A program made the position numbers and the translations under genes. The notes beneath the pieces were generated by a model, which worked only from the letters and a program-made list of their open reading frames with translations, was not told where the DNA came from and searched no databases. From assembly GCA_024762485.1 (NCBI GenBank), contig JANTHH010000008.1, forward strand, positions 1 through 25,877: a stretch of 25,877 bases of DNA, written 5' to 3'. The stretch comes from Chromatiales bacterium. GTDB lineage: Bacteria; Pseudomonadota; Gammaproteobacteria; Chromatiales; Chromatiaceae. This document shows positions 1 through 8,036 of this stretch, in pieces; within the stretch, counting starts at the first letter, position 1, and each line of letters opens with the position of its first letter.

Positions 1-720
1 CTCGCCGCAGTGGCCGCCAGTGGCGCCAGTCCGCGTACCAGCGCGCGCCGGCTGTCCACCCTGCGCCAGTTCTACCAGCTGGCCACGCGCGAGGGCTGGC
101 TCGCCACCGACCCGAGCAGCCAGATCGATGCCCCGCGGCTCGGCCGGCCGCTGCCGAAGTCACTCACTGAGGCCGAGGTGGAGGCACTGCTGCAGGCCCC
201 GGATCTGGCGACGGCCGAGGGTGCTCGGGACCGGGCCATGCTGGAGCTGCTCTACGCCACCGGGTTACGGGTCAGCGAACTGGTCGGCCTGGCGCCGCAG
301 CAGGTCAGCCTGTCCCAGGGGGTGGTGAGGGTTACCGGCAAGGGCGGCAAGGAACGCCTGGTGCCGATAGGGGACACTGCCCAGCAATGGCTCGGCGAGT
401 TCTACAACGGTGCCCGGGTCGAATTGTTGAAGGGGCGCCCCTGCGATGCGCTGTTTCCCACCCGGCGGGGCAGTGGCATGACCCGTCAGGCCTTCTGGTA
501 CCGGGTCAAACAGCACGCCGTGGTGGCAGGGATCCACAAGCACCTGTCGCCCCACACCCTTCGCCACGCCTTCGCCACCCACCTGGTCAATCATGGTGCC
601 GACCTGCGGGTGGTACAGCTGCTGCTGGGCCACAGCGATCTCTCGACCACCCAGATCTACACCCATGTGGCGAGGGAGCGGCTCAAGTCGCTGCACGCGC
701 TGCACCATCCGCGCGGCTGA
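1..720 (+). CDS. xerD: Site-specific tyrosine recombinase XerD (5' truncated by window)
   Basis: This is the C-terminal part of the tyrosine recombinase that, with XerC, resolves chromosome dimers at dif. The frame is open from base 1, so the true start lies upstream. About 58 residues are missing compared with E. coli XerD (298 aa), judged by the first catalytic Arg. The visible part holds the end of the core-binding domain and the whole catalytic domain. The catalytic set is complete: Arg in the ATGLRVSEL motif, Lys in VTGKGGKERL, the HTLRHAFATH His/Arg pair, His in LLGHSDLSTT and the nucleophilic Tyr in QIYTHVA. The C-terminal end (HALHHPRG) is typical of XerD rather than XerC. dsbC follows downstream, as in E. 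coli (xerD-dsbC-recJ), which supports the XerD call. No recJ follows here. Confidence 0.95.
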   Translation, partial: LAAVAASGASPRTSARRLSTLRQFYQLATREGWLATDPSSQIDAPRLGRPLPKSLTEAEVEALLQAPDLATAEGARDRAMLELLYATGLRVSELVGLAPQQVSLSQGVVRVTGKGGKERLVPIGDTAQQWLGEFYNGARVELLKGRPCDALFPTRRGSGMTRQAFWYRVKQHAVVAGIHKHLSPHTLRHAFATHLVNHGADLRVVQLLLGHSDLSTTQIYTHVARERLKSLHALHHPRG

Positions 721-776
721 GGGCATTGTGACGGATTGCCACTGCTTCCCGTCGGCAGCAGGCGTATGATGGGCCG

Positions 777-799
777 CCGGGATTGCCCGGGCATCTTTT
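777..799 (+). terminator. Possible weak terminator after xerD
   Basis: A short hairpin (CCGGG, loop ATTG, CCCGG) is followed by CATCTTTT. The stem is only 5 bp and the T run has four bases, so this may be a weak terminator or chance. It sits 57 bases after the xerD stop and 60 bases before dsbC. Confidence 0.3.
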
Positions 800-858
800 G
801 CGCAGCGCGCGGTCCAACGGTGTTGCCCGTACTGAAACCATTTGAATGAGTCGTCTTT

Positions 859-1596
859 ATGAAGTTGTTACGCGTGCTGGTCTTTATCTTTTTGCTGGGC
901 GGCCTGGTGTCGGTGCAGGCGGCGGAGTCGTCGCCTGAAGAGGTCATCCGCGCCAGCCTGTCGCAATACCTGCCTGATCTGACACCGGACAGCATCAGCG
1001 CGACGCCGGTCGACGGACTCTACGAGGTCGTCTTCGGCCCACGGCTGGTCTACATGACCGCAGACGGTCGTTTCCTCATCCAGGGCTCGATACATGACCT
1101 GAAGACCAACGCGGACATCACCGCGCCGCGGCGCAACGCGATCAAGTCCCGGGCGGTGGACGCGATCGGCGAGCAGAACATGATCATCTACGAGCCGGAG
1201 AAGACCCGCTACACCATCACCGTGTTCACCGACATCGACTGCGCCTACTGCCGCAAGCTGCACGCCAGTATCGACGACTATCTGAAGCAGGGCATCCGCG
1301 TGCGTTACCTGTTCTATCCGCGCGCCGGCCGCGACAGCGAGTCCTATGCGAAGGCCGTGGCGGTGTGGTGTGCGCCTGACCGCAAGGAGGCGATGACGCG
1401 GGCGAAACGCGGTGAGCCGCTCGACATGAAGACCTGCCCGAACCCTGTCGACCGGCACATGGCCCTGGGCCGTATGCTGAACATCCGCGGCACGCCAGCA
1501 CTGGTGCTGGCGGATGGCGAGATCATCCCCGGCTATGTGCCGCCAGAACAACTCGCCGCCGCGCTGGCCGAACGCGGGGAACAGGCCGCTAGATGA
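859..1596 (+). CDS. dsbC: Periplasmic thiol:disulfide interchange protein DsbC
   Basis: This 245-aa protein is a periplasmic disulfide isomerase that reshuffles wrong disulfide bonds and is kept reduced by DsbD in the known family. The N-terminus is a clear Sec signal peptide (KLLRV, a hydrophobic run, then VQAAES; cleavage near residue 22). An N-terminal dimerisation domain covers roughly residues 24-85. The thioredoxin-like domain follows, with the active site CAYC at residues 128-131 (E. coli has CGYC), a second cysteine pair at C171 and C193, and the cis-Pro motif RGTPAL around residues 210-215. The length is close to E. coli DsbC. The ribosome binding site before the ATG is weak. The stop overlaps the start of the next gene (ATGA), so the PP2C phosphatase is probably translationally coupled to it. 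Confidence 0.93.
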   Translation: MKLLRVLVFIFLLGGLVSVQAAESSPEEVIRASLSQYLPDLTPDSISATPVDGLYEVVFGPRLVYMTADGRFLIQGSIHDLKTNADITAPRRNAIKSRAVDAIGEQNMIIYEPEKTRYTITVFTDIDCAYCRKLHASIDDYLKQGIRVRYLFYPRAGRDSESYAKAVAVWCAPDRKEAMTRAKRGEPLDMKTCPNPVDRHMALGRMLNIRGTPALVLADGEIIPGYVPPEQLAAALAERGEQAAR

Positions 1597-2354
1597 CGGT
1601 GAACCGGCTTGAGGTGGCCAGTCGCACTCACATCGGACTGGTACGTGAAAGCAATGAGGATGCGCTGCTGACTTCGGCCGAGCTCGGTGTGGTGGTGGTG
1701 GCCGACGGCATGGGCGGCCATCGTGCCGGCGAGGTGGCGAGCCAGCTGGCGGTCGAGACGGCCGCCGAGGTGCTGCTCGAGGCGCAGCGCGAGGACCGGG
1801 CCGACGAACTGGAGAGCCTGCTGTGGGTCGGCCAGTCGGTGGAGGCCGCCAACCGGACCATCTGTGCCGCAGCCACCCAGCAGCCGGCCTGGCGCGGCAT
1901 GGGGACCACTGTGGTCGCGGCCATGTTCCGCAACAATCACCTCTTCTATGCCCACGTCGGCGATTCCCGCCTCTACCGCCTGCGCAACGGCGTACTGCGC
2001 CAGCTCACCCGTGATCATTCGCTGGTGCAGCAGCTGATCGACAACGGCACCTGTCTCAGCCGGGCACAGGCTCATGAAATGGGCATCGGCGACAACGTAC
2101 TGACGCGCAGCCTGGGACTGGACCCGGATGTCGAGGTGGACATCGGGGATGACGCCGTGGAAGCGGATGACCTCTACCTGTTCTGCACGGACGGGCTGAC
2201 CGCCCCGCTGCCCAACGGGCAGATCCGCGACATCCTGCTGACCCGCGGCCGCAGCCTGCAAAGCCTGGCGGCCGAGCTGCTGGATGCGGCGCTCAATCAG
2301 GGGGCGCGGGACAATGTCAGCCTGGTGCTGGCACGCCCGCGGATGGTGTCCTGA
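1593..2354 (+). CDS. PP2C-family Ser/Thr protein phosphatase (Stp1/PrpC type)
   Basis: This 253-aa soluble protein has the PP2C metal-dependent phosphatase fold in its short bacterial form. The family removes phosphate from Ser/Thr residues using two Mn/Mg ions. Visible motifs in order are SNEDA (residues 20-24), VVADGMGGHRAGE (residues 35-47, holding the metal-binding Asp38 and Gly39), GDSRLYRL, LTRDHS, FCTDGLT and the closing RDNVSLVL with its metal-ligand Asp. There is no signal peptide or membrane segment. The ATG overlaps the dsbC stop by 4 bases. No Ser/Thr kinase (Hanks or HPr type) is encoded nearby, so the substrate is unknown. In other genomes such phosphatases often pair with a kinase or with type VI secretion genes, and neither is seen here. 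The gene ends 6 bases from the convergent fdxA stop. Confidence 0.88.
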   Translation: MTVNRLEVASRTHIGLVRESNEDALLTSAELGVVVVADGMGGHRAGEVASQLAVETAAEVLLEAQREDRADELESLLWVGQSVEAANRTICAAATQQPAWRGMGTTVVAAMFRNNHLFYAHVGDSRLYRLRNGVLRQLTRDHSLVQQLIDNGTCLSRAQAHEMGIGDNVLTRSLGLDPDVEVDIGDDAVEADDLYLFCTDGLTAPLPNGQIRDILLTRGRSLQSLAAELLDAALNQGARDNVSLVLARPRMVS

Positions 2355-2360
2355 GGCGTC

Positions 2361-2684
2361 TCAGCGTTCGAGATATTTCAACTTGTCCGGCTTGCCATCC
2401 CATTCCGCCGCGTCGGGCAGGGGGTCTTTGCGCTCGGTGATCACCGGCCACTGCTGCGCCAGCTCGGCATTGATCTCGATAAACTGCAGCTGATCCTTCG
2501 GCAGGTCGTCCTCGGCGAAGATGGCCTCGGCCGGGCACTCGGGCACGCACAATTCACAATCGATGCACTCGTCCGGATCGATCACGAGGAAGTTGGGTCC
2601 CTCGTGGAAGCAGTCCACCGGGCAAACCTCGACACAGTCGGTGTATTTGCAGCGGATACAGTTCTCGGTCACCACATAGGTCAT
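2361..2684 (-). CDS. fdxA: 7Fe ferredoxin FdxA ([3Fe-4S][4Fe-4S], Azotobacter FdI type)
   Basis: This 107-aa small electron carrier closely resembles Azotobacter vinelandii ferredoxin I along its whole length. Cysteines C9, C17 and C50 match the [3Fe-4S] ligands, and C21, C40, C43 and C46 match the [4Fe-4S] ligands. Two further cysteines (C12, C25) are also conserved with FdI. The C-terminal extension, with KDPLPDAAEWDG and a final LER, is the FdI-type tail. I chose the ATG at 2684 because it starts MTYVVTENCIRCK, as in the family, and has an AAGGAG Shine-Dalgarno at a good distance. Longer in-frame starts run into the upstream repeat. The gene lies downstream of mutS on the same strand, as in Pseudomonas, but 203 bases away, so it may have its own promoter. 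Its redox partner cannot be told from the sequence. Confidence 0.95.
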   Translation of the reverse strand: MTYVVTENCIRCKYTDCVEVCPVDCFHEGPNFLVIDPDECIDCELCVPECPAEAIFAEDDLPKDQLQFIEINAELAQQWPVITERKDPLPDAAEWDGKPDKLKYLER

Positions 2685-2741
2685 GACGGCAGGCTCCTTG
2701 GGTTGAGTGGGGCATCGCGCGGTGCTCATTGGCGCGGGGCC

Positions 2742-2786
2742 GGGATGCCCACCGAAGGTGGAAGGATCCCTCCCTGCGCCCGGGAT
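2742..2786. repeat. Palindromic intergenic repeat between mutS and fdxA
   Basis: The block has alternating half-sites: GGGAT (2742), a CCACC-GAA-GGTGG hairpin (2749-2761), ATCCC (2766) and a second GGGAT (2782). This is the architecture of dispersed REP- or MITE-like palindromes found between proteobacterial genes, whose spurious translations look like VIPG...GRDP. Only one copy is visible in this window. It may form stacked hairpins in the mutS-fdxA transcript and act as an mRNA stabiliser or partial terminator. Confidence 0.45.
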
Positions 2787-2887
2787 GACAAGTGGGAACA
2801 CGGCCAGGCCACAGATTGCCATGGACAAGACTGACCTGGATCAAATGAGTCATACCAATGGCCGGGGCAGGAAAAAGTCCCGGCGGT

Positions 2888-5461
2888 TCATTCCACCAGC
2901 AATCCCTTGAGACGGTAGAGCGCCTCCAGTGCCTGGCGCGGGCTGAGATCATCCACGTCGATCTGCTCCAGCTTGCCAAGCGCGGGGTGTGGAGCGGTCG
3001 GCGTCACCTCTGTCTCGAACAGCCCGAGTTGTGCAGCGTCGCGCTCGGCATGTTGCTGTGCAGCCTGTTCCAGCTCGCGCAGCCGCACCCGGGCACGCTG
3101 GATCACCGGCCGGGGCACGCCCGCCAGGGCCGCCACCTGCAGGCCGTAGCTCTGGTTGGCCGGCCCCTCCTTGACGCTGTGCAGGAAGACGATGCCCTCG
3201 CCATGCTCCACCGCGTCGAGGTGGACGTTGGCGATGCCGGCGTGCTCCTCGGGCAGGGTGGTGAGCTCGAAGTAATGGGTGGCGAACAGGGTGAAGGCGC
3301 GGATGCGGCTGGCCAGCTCCACCGCGCAGGCCCAGGCCAGGGACAGCCCGTCGAAGGTGCTGGTGCCGCGGCCGATCTCGTCCATCAGCACCAGCGAGTG
3401 CTCGGTGGCGTTGTGCAGGATGTTGGCGGTCTCCTCCATCTCCACCATGAAGGTGGAGCGGCCGCCGGCCAAATCGTCGGAGGCGCCGATGCGCGAGAAG
3501 ATGCGGTCGACCGGCCCGATCCGGGCGCTGCGCGCCGGCACGAAGCTGCCGGCATAGGCGAGCAGCACGATCAGCGCCACCTGGCGCATATAGGTGGACT
3601 TGCCGCCCATGTTGGGGCCGGTGATGACCAGCATGCGCCGCTGCTCGCTGAAGTCGACACTGTTGGCGACGAAGGGCTGGTCGCTGACCTGCTCCACCAC
3701 CGGGTGACGGCCGTCCCCGATCCGGATGCCGGGCTCGTCCGCCAGCTCGGGGGCGCGCAGGTCCAGGGTCTCGGCGCGCTCGGCGAGGTTGGCCAGCACG
3801 TCGATCTCGGCCACCGCGGCGGCGCTCGCCTGCAGCGCTGCCAGTGACGGCTGCAGCTGCTCCAGCAGCGCCTCGTACAGCATCTTTTCGCGTGCCAGCG
3901 CCCGCTCGCGGGCGGACAGCACCTGTTCCTCGAAGCGTTTCAGTTCCGGGGTGATGAAACGCTCGGCACCCTTCAGGGTCTGGCGCCGCACGTAGTCAGC
4001 CGGCACCTCGCCGGCCTTGGCCTTGCTGATCTCGATGTAGTAGCCGTGCACCCGGTTGTAGCTGACCTTGAGGGTGTCGATGCCGCTGCGTTCGCGCTCG
4101 CGCACCTCCAGATCGAGCAGGAACCGGTCGGCGTTGGCGGAGAGATCACGCAGCTCGTCCAGCTCGGGGTCGAAGCCCGGCGCCAGCACCCCGCCGTCGC
4201 GGATCACCACCGGCGGGTTTTCGACGAGGGCGGCGCACAGCAGCGCGTGCTCTTCGCGGTGACCGCCCGACCCGTCGCGCAGACAGGACAGCAGTGGTGC
4301 CTGGGAGGTGGCCAGACTTGCCTGCAGCGCGGGCAGCAGCCCGAGGCCGTCACGCAGGGTCGCCAGGTCACGAGGCCGGGCGGTCTTCAGGGCGACGCGG
4401 GCAAGGATGCGTTCCAGGTCGCCGATGCCTGCGAGGGTGTCCGCCAGTTCTCGCCACAGCCCGGACTCCAGTAGCTCGCCGATGGCGCCGTGGCGGGCGC
4501 GCACGGTGGCGAGGTCGCGCAGCGGCCGGTTGATCCAGCGGCGCAGCAGCCGGCTACCCATGGCAGTGGCGGTGCGGTCGAGCAGCCCGGCCAGGGTGTG
4601 CTGGGGCTGGCCGGACAGCGACTGGTCCAGCTCCAGGTTCCGTCGCGTGGCAGCGTCGAGGATGATGCCGTCAGTGCGCCGTTCCACCGTCAGCCCGGTG
4701 ATGTGGGGCAGGGCACTGCGCTGGGTCTCGCTGACGTACTGCAGCAGGGCGCCGGCGGCGGCGACGCCCAGTGGTTGATCGTCGCAGCCGAAGCCGCCGA
4801 GGTCGCGGGTGCCGAACTGGCCGGTGAGCAGGCGGGTGGCGCTGTCGAGCTCGAAATGCCATTCCGGACGCCGGGTGAGGCCGCCCGGCGGCTGCATGCC
4901 GGCCGGCAGCTGCGCGTCTTCCACCAGCAGCAACTCGGCGGGGCGCAGACGCTCCAATTCGCTGGCCAGCGCCTCGGTGCCGTCGAGCTGCTGGATGGTG
5001 AAACGGCCGCTGCCGAGGTCGAGCATGGCCAGTCCGAACGCCTCGTCCCGGCCCCACAGGGCACCGAGCAGATTGTCGTGGCGTTCGTCCAGCAGGGCCT
5101 CGTCGGTGACCGTGCCGGGGGTGACGATGCGCACCACCTGGCGCTCCACCGGCCCCTTGCTGGCGGCGGGGTCGCCGACCTGTTCGCAGATGGCCACCGA
5201 TTCCCCCGCCTTCACCAGCTTGGCCAGGTAGCCCTCGGCGGCGTGGTAGGGCACGCCGGCCATGGGGATGGGTACGCCCGCCGACTTGCCGCGCTTGGTC
5301 AGGGTGATGTCGAGCAGCCGCGCCGCCTTCTCGGCGTCGTCGTAGAACAGCTCGTAGAAGTCGCCCATGCGGTAGAACAGCAGCAGGTCGGGATGCTCGG
5401 CCTTGATGCGCAGGTACTGCTGCATCACCGGTGTGTGCTTGGTGGCGGTATTGGTGCTCAT
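2888..5461 (-). CDS. mutS: DNA mismatch repair protein MutS
   Basis: This 857-aa protein recognises mismatches and recruits MutL. The length is normal for the gammaproteobacterial protein (E. coli 853). The N-terminal mismatch-binding domain has the GDFYELF motif with the stacking Phe35 and Glu37. Connector, lever and clamp domains follow. The C-terminal ATPase has Walker A GPNMGGKST near residues 614-622, a signature helix motif, Walker B VLMDEIGRGTS and FATHYFEL. The extreme C-terminus (SPRQALEALYRLKGLL) matches the tetramerisation helix-turn-helix tail. The ATG at 5461 gives the usual start. Only 10 bases separate it from the cupin stop upstream, so the two genes are probably one operon. 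No mutL is nearby. Confidence 0.97.
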   Translation of the reverse strand: MSTNTATKHTPVMQQYLRIKAEHPDLLLFYRMGDFYELFYDDAEKAARLLDITLTKRGKSAGVPIPMAGVPYHAAEGYLAKLVKAGESVAICEQVGDPAASKGPVERQVVRIVTPGTVTDEALLDERHDNLLGALWGRDEAFGLAMLDLGSGRFTIQQLDGTEALASELERLRPAELLLVEDAQLPAGMQPPGGLTRRPEWHFELDSATRLLTGQFGTRDLGGFGCDDQPLGVAAAGALLQYVSETQRSALPHITGLTVERRTDGIILDAATRRNLELDQSLSGQPQHTLAGLLDRTATAMGSRLLRRWINRPLRDLATVRARHGAIGELLESGLWRELADTLAGIGDLERILARVALKTARPRDLATLRDGLGLLPALQASLATSQAPLLSCLRDGSGGHREEHALLCAALVENPPVVIRDGGVLAPGFDPELDELRDLSANADRFLLDLEVRERERSGIDTLKVSYNRVHGYYIEISKAKAGEVPADYVRRQTLKGAERFITPELKRFEEQVLSARERALAREKMLYEALLEQLQPSLAALQASAAAVAEIDVLANLAERAETLDLRAPELADEPGIRIGDGRHPVVEQVSDQPFVANSVDFSEQRRMLVITGPNMGGKSTYMRQVALIVLLAYAGSFVPARSARIGPVDRIFSRIGASDDLAGGRSTFMVEMEETANILHNATEHSLVLMDEIGRGTSTFDGLSLAWACAVELASRIRAFTLFATHYFELTTLPEEHAGIANVHLDAVEHGEGIVFLHSVKEGPANQSYGLQVAALAGVPRPVIQRARVRLRELEQAAQQHAERDAAQLGLFETEVTPTAPHPALGKLEQIDVDDLSPRQALEALYRLKGLLVE

Positions 5462-5471
5462 GGCCTGGCGC

Positions 5472-5753
5472 CTACTGGAAGTCGTAGTGCTTCTCCACGT
5501 CCTCGAGTATCTCCCAGGTGCAGTTCATGCCGGCGGGGAAGGTGATCAGGTCGCCGCGGCCGAATGTCTGTGGCTCGCCACCCTCGGGGGTGACGATGAA
5601 TTTTCCACGCAGGATGTAGCAGGTCTCCTGCTGGCTGTAATTCCAGGGGAAGGTCGAGGCCTCCTTGCGCCAGATGGGCCAGTCGTAGACGCCCATCACC
5701 TCCAGTTTCATCGGAGAGGCCTTGTGTTCAACGTGGATCTGCGACTCGCTCAT
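5472..5753 (-). CDS. Small cupin-domain protein (Cupin_3/DUF861-like)
   Basis: This 93-aa single-domain protein has the short cupin pattern. Residues around WNYSQQETCYILRGKFIV form the first motif, with Glu and Tyr where metal-binding cupins have their ligands. GRGDLITFPAGMNCTWEI forms the second motif. The family resembles the EutQ/DUF861 cupins, often called cupin domain-containing protein; the substrate is unknown. The final PAGMNCTWEI lacks the second-motif His seen in canonical metal-binding cupins, so catalysis is doubtful and a binding role is possible. GGAG lies about 12 bases before the ATG. The gene lies 10 bases upstream of mutS on the same strand, and co-transcription is likely, but nothing suggests a role in mismatch repair. 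Confidence 0.8.
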   Translation of the reverse strand: MSESQIHVEHKASPMKLEVMGVYDWPIWRKEASTFPWNYSQQETCYILRGKFIVTPEGGEPQTFGRGDLITFPAGMNCTWEILEDVEKHYDFQ

Positions 5754-5793
5754 GTTGCTTTGTCTCCGGGATGTGGGTTGGTCGAAGGAGCGC

Positions 5794-5823
5794 AGTGTAG
5801 CGAAGACCGGCTTTCAGGCTCAA
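5794..5823 (-). promoter_or_regulatory. Candidate sigma70 promoter for cupin-mutS
   Basis: On the minus strand TTGAGC (5823-5818) and TACACT (5799-5794) are separated by 18 bases. Each matches four of six consensus positions. The start site would fall about 35 bases before the cupin ATG. It lies in the 80-base divergent gap with pncC. Confidence 0.4.
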
Positions 5824-5833
5824 AATAGATCGC

Positions 5834-6331
5834 ATGGACGGTATCGACGACAAGCAGCTCGATGCGCTGGCGATTCGCCTCGGCGAGGCCCTGGGGCGCC
5901 GCGCGTGGCTGTTCGCCACTGCCGAGTCCTGCACCGGCGGCTGGATCGCCAAGGTGATGACCGACGTACCCGGATCCAGCCACTGGTTCGACCGCGGCTT
6001 CGTCACTTACAGCAACCCGGCCAAGACCGATCTGCTGGGGGTGGACGCTGACCTGATCCTTCGTGAGGGGGCGGTCAGCGAGCCGGTGGTGCGTGCCATG
6101 GCCGAGGGCGCCCTGGCGCGCAGCCTCGCGGCGATGAGCGTGGCGGTCAGCGGTATCGCCGGTCCGGGTGGCGGCACGCCGGACAAGCCGTTGGGCACGG
6201 TGTGGTTCGCCTGGGCGCAACGTGATGGAAGTCTCCGCAGCGAGCGCCGCCGCTTCCCGGGTGATCGCGCCGCGGTGCGTTCGCAGGCCGTCGCCCATGC
6301 CATGCGTGTCGCCATCGATGTCGCCAGCTGA
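5834..6331 (+). CDS. pncC: Nicotinamide-nucleotide amidohydrolase PncC (CinA C-terminal domain protein)
   Basis: This 165-aa stand-alone CinA C-terminal domain is known to deamidate NMN to NaMN in the pyridine nucleotide cycle, recycling NMN released for example by DNA ligase. Motifs are TAESCTGG (residues 29-36), the VTYSNPAKTDLLGV block (residues 57-70) and SGIAGPGGGTPDKPLGTVWFAW starting at residue 106. Its length fits the short E. coli YgaD/PncC type; there is no N-terminal molybdopterin-like domain. There is no clear Shine-Dalgarno before the ATG; AAAATAGAT just upstream could be a -10-like element, so a short or leaderless transcript is possible. The gene precedes recA, as in many gammaproteobacteria, and overlaps thpR. 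Confidence 0.92.
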   Translation: MDGIDDKQLDALAIRLGEALGRRAWLFATAESCTGGWIAKVMTDVPGSSHWFDRGFVTYSNPAKTDLLGVDADLILREGAVSEPVVRAMAEGALARSLAAMSVAVSGIAGPGGGTPDKPLGTVWFAWAQRDGSLRSERRRFPGDRAAVRSQAVAHAMRVAIDVAS

Positions 6332-6878
6332 AGAAGCCTCCCCACGGCCACCGCGCCAGCGACTGTTCTTCGCCCTGCAGCCAGCGCCGGAAATCCGCAC
6401 CCGGCTGTGGCGGCTGGCGCGCAGCCTGCCGCTGGCCCGCGAGCGTCTGACCCACCCCGACGACCTGCACGCCACGCTGGCCTTTCTTGGCATGGTCGAG
6501 GCGGACCGGCTGGGTGCGGTCACCGCGGTGGCCGCGCAGATCCGTGCCGAGCCCTTCACGCTGCAGATCGACCGGCTCGACTACTGGCCGCGGCCGAAGG
6601 TGGCCTGGGCCGGCCCCAGCCGGGTGCCGCCCGGGCTGGAGCAGCTGGTCGTGGATCTCTGGGCTGGCCTGGCCAGCTGTGGCTTCGAGCCCGAGACCCG
6701 GCCCTACCGGGCGCATATCACCCTGGCGCGCAAGGGCGGTGCAATCGAGGCGGGCACCATCGAGCCCCCCATCCCCTGGGAAGTGGGTGACTTCGTGTTG
6801 ATGCAGTCCCTTTCCGTCGCCGAGCCGCCCCGGTATAAAGTGCTGCAGCGCTGGGCACTGGGTTCGGCCCGGGGCTAG
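6318..6878 (+). CDS. thpR: RNA 2',3'-cyclic phosphodiesterase / 2'-5' RNA ligase family protein
   Basis: This 186-aa protein of the 2H phosphoesterase superfamily (LigT/ThpR) hydrolyses 2',3'-cyclic phosphate ends of RNA and can join 2'-5' ends in vitro in studied members. The two signature HxT motifs are HATLAFLG (His51, Thr53) and HITLARK (His133, Thr135). The body starts RLFFALQPAPEIR, as usual for the family. I chose ATG 6318, which overlaps the pncC stop by 14 bases. ATG 6297 and GTG 6306 are in the same frame and cannot be excluded, since no start has a convincing ribosome binding site. The overlap suggests co-translation with pncC. The stop overlaps a possible recA -35 element. Confidence 0.9.
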   Translation: MSPAEEASPRPPRQRLFFALQPAPEIRTRLWRLARSLPLARERLTHPDDLHATLAFLGMVEADRLGAVTAVAAQIRAEPFTLQIDRLDYWPRPKVAWAGPSRVPPGLEQLVVDLWAGLASCGFEPETRPYRAHITLARKGGAIEAGTIEPPIPWEVGDFVLMQSLSVAEPPRYKVLQRWALGSARG

Positions 6879-6904
6879 AAAACAAAAAGAGAACCAACTA
6901 TACT
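6876..6904 (+). promoter_or_regulatory. Candidate recA promoter without a LexA box
   Basis: TAGAAA (6876-6881) and TATACT (6899-6904) are separated by exactly 17 bases, a plausible sigma70 promoter starting inside the thpR stop codon. The predicted start site is near 6911, about 35 bases before the recA ATG. I found no CTGT-N8-ACAG between the thpR stop and recA. Confidence 0.5.
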
Positions 6905-6945
6905 CGCCCACAACCTCAACAGACCGGCACGAACCGGGGGATCCA

Positions 6946-7983
6946 ATGGACGATAATCGCAAGAAGGCACTGGCTGCCGCACTGGGCCAGATCGAGAAAC
7001 AATTCGGCAAGGGCTCGGTGATGCGCATGGGCGACGGCAGCGCGGTGCGCAACGTCGAGGCCGTACCCACCGGCTCGCTCAACCTCGATATCGCGCTCGG
7101 TGTCGGCGGCATCCCCAAGGGCCGGGTGATCGAGATCTACGGTCCGGAGTCCTCGGGCAAGACCACGCTGACCCTGCACATGGTGGCCGAATCGCAGAAG
7201 CGCGGCGGTACCTGCGCCTTCGTCGATGCCGAGCACGCCCTCGATCCCCAGTACGCCGAAAAGCTCGGCGTCGACATGGATGAGCTGCTGGTGTCCCAGC
7301 CCGACACCGGCGAGCAGGCGCTGGAGATCACCGACATGCTGGTGCGCTCCGGTGCGGTCGACGTGGTGGTGGTGGATTCGGTGGCGGCCCTGACCCCCAA
7401 GGCCGAGATCGAGGGCGAGATGGGCGATTCCCACGTCGGCCTGCAGGCGCGGCTGATGTCCCAGGCACTGCGCAAGCTCACCGCCAACATCAAGCGCTCC
7501 AACTGCATCGTCATCTTCATCAACCAGATCCGCATGAAGATCGGTGTCATGTTCGGTTCGCCCGAGACCACCACCGGCGGCAATGCGCTCAAATTCTACG
7601 CCTCGGTGCGGCTGGATATCCGTCGCATCGGTGCCATCAAGAAGGGTGACGAGGTTGTCGGTAACGAGACCAAGGTCAAGGTGGTGAAGAACAAGGTGGC
7701 GCCACCGTTCAAGGTGGTGGAGTTCGAGATCCTCTACGGCGAGGGCATCTCCAAGGAGGGCGAGTTGATCTCTCTCGGCGTGCAGCACGGCATCGTCGAG
7801 AAATCCGGCGCCTGGTACAGCTACAACGGCGAGCGCATCGGCCAGGGCAAGGAAAACGTCCGCCAGTTCCTCAAGGACAACCGTGAAATTGCCCAGGACA
7901 TCGAATCCCGCATCCGCGCCGAGGTATTTCCTGAGCCGGAGGCCGAGTCCGGCACCGAGGAAGCCGTGGAGGCCGGGGCCTGA
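6946..7983 (+). CDS. recA: Recombinase RecA
   Basis: This 345-aa protein forms filaments on single-stranded DNA, drives strand exchange and triggers LexA self-cleavage. It contains the core ATPase with Walker A GPESSGKT (around residues 66-73), the MAW motif region, Walker B VVVVDSVAAL, the L1/L2 loops (the latter near QIRMKIGVMFGSPETTTGGNALKFYAS) and a C-terminal domain ending in an acidic tail (EPEAESGTEEAVEAGA). The length is typical. The ATG is preceded by GGGGGATCC, a reasonable ribosome binding site. It has its own candidate promoter and is followed directly by recX, as is standard. No intein or insertion is seen. Confidence 0.99.
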   Translation: MDDNRKKALAAALGQIEKQFGKGSVMRMGDGSAVRNVEAVPTGSLNLDIALGVGGIPKGRVIEIYGPESSGKTTLTLHMVAESQKRGGTCAFVDAEHALDPQYAEKLGVDMDELLVSQPDTGEQALEITDMLVRSGAVDVVVVDSVAALTPKAEIEGEMGDSHVGLQARLMSQALRKLTANIKRSNCIVIFINQIRMKIGVMFGSPETTTGGNALKFYASVRLDIRRIGAIKKGDEVVGNETKVKVVKNKVAPPFKVVEFEILYGEGISKEGELISLGVQHGIVEKSGAWYSYNGERIGQGKENVRQFLKDNREIAQDIESRIRAEVFPEPEAESGTEEAVEAGA

Positions 7984-8036
7984 ACCTGGACGACGGGCTC
8001 ACGCGGGAGGCCGCGGCCGAGATCGAGCAGGCAGCG

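Noticed and set aside
2858..3847. Plus-strand frame of 329 codons over mutS
   Set aside because: It lies antisense to the MutS ATPase domain and has low-complexity composition rich in Gly, His and Gln.
6891..6940. GAAC sequences near recA as an alternative LexA box
   Set aside because: The two GAAC copies are over 40 bases apart and do not form the GAAC-N4-GTTC or GTTC-N7-GTTC pattern.
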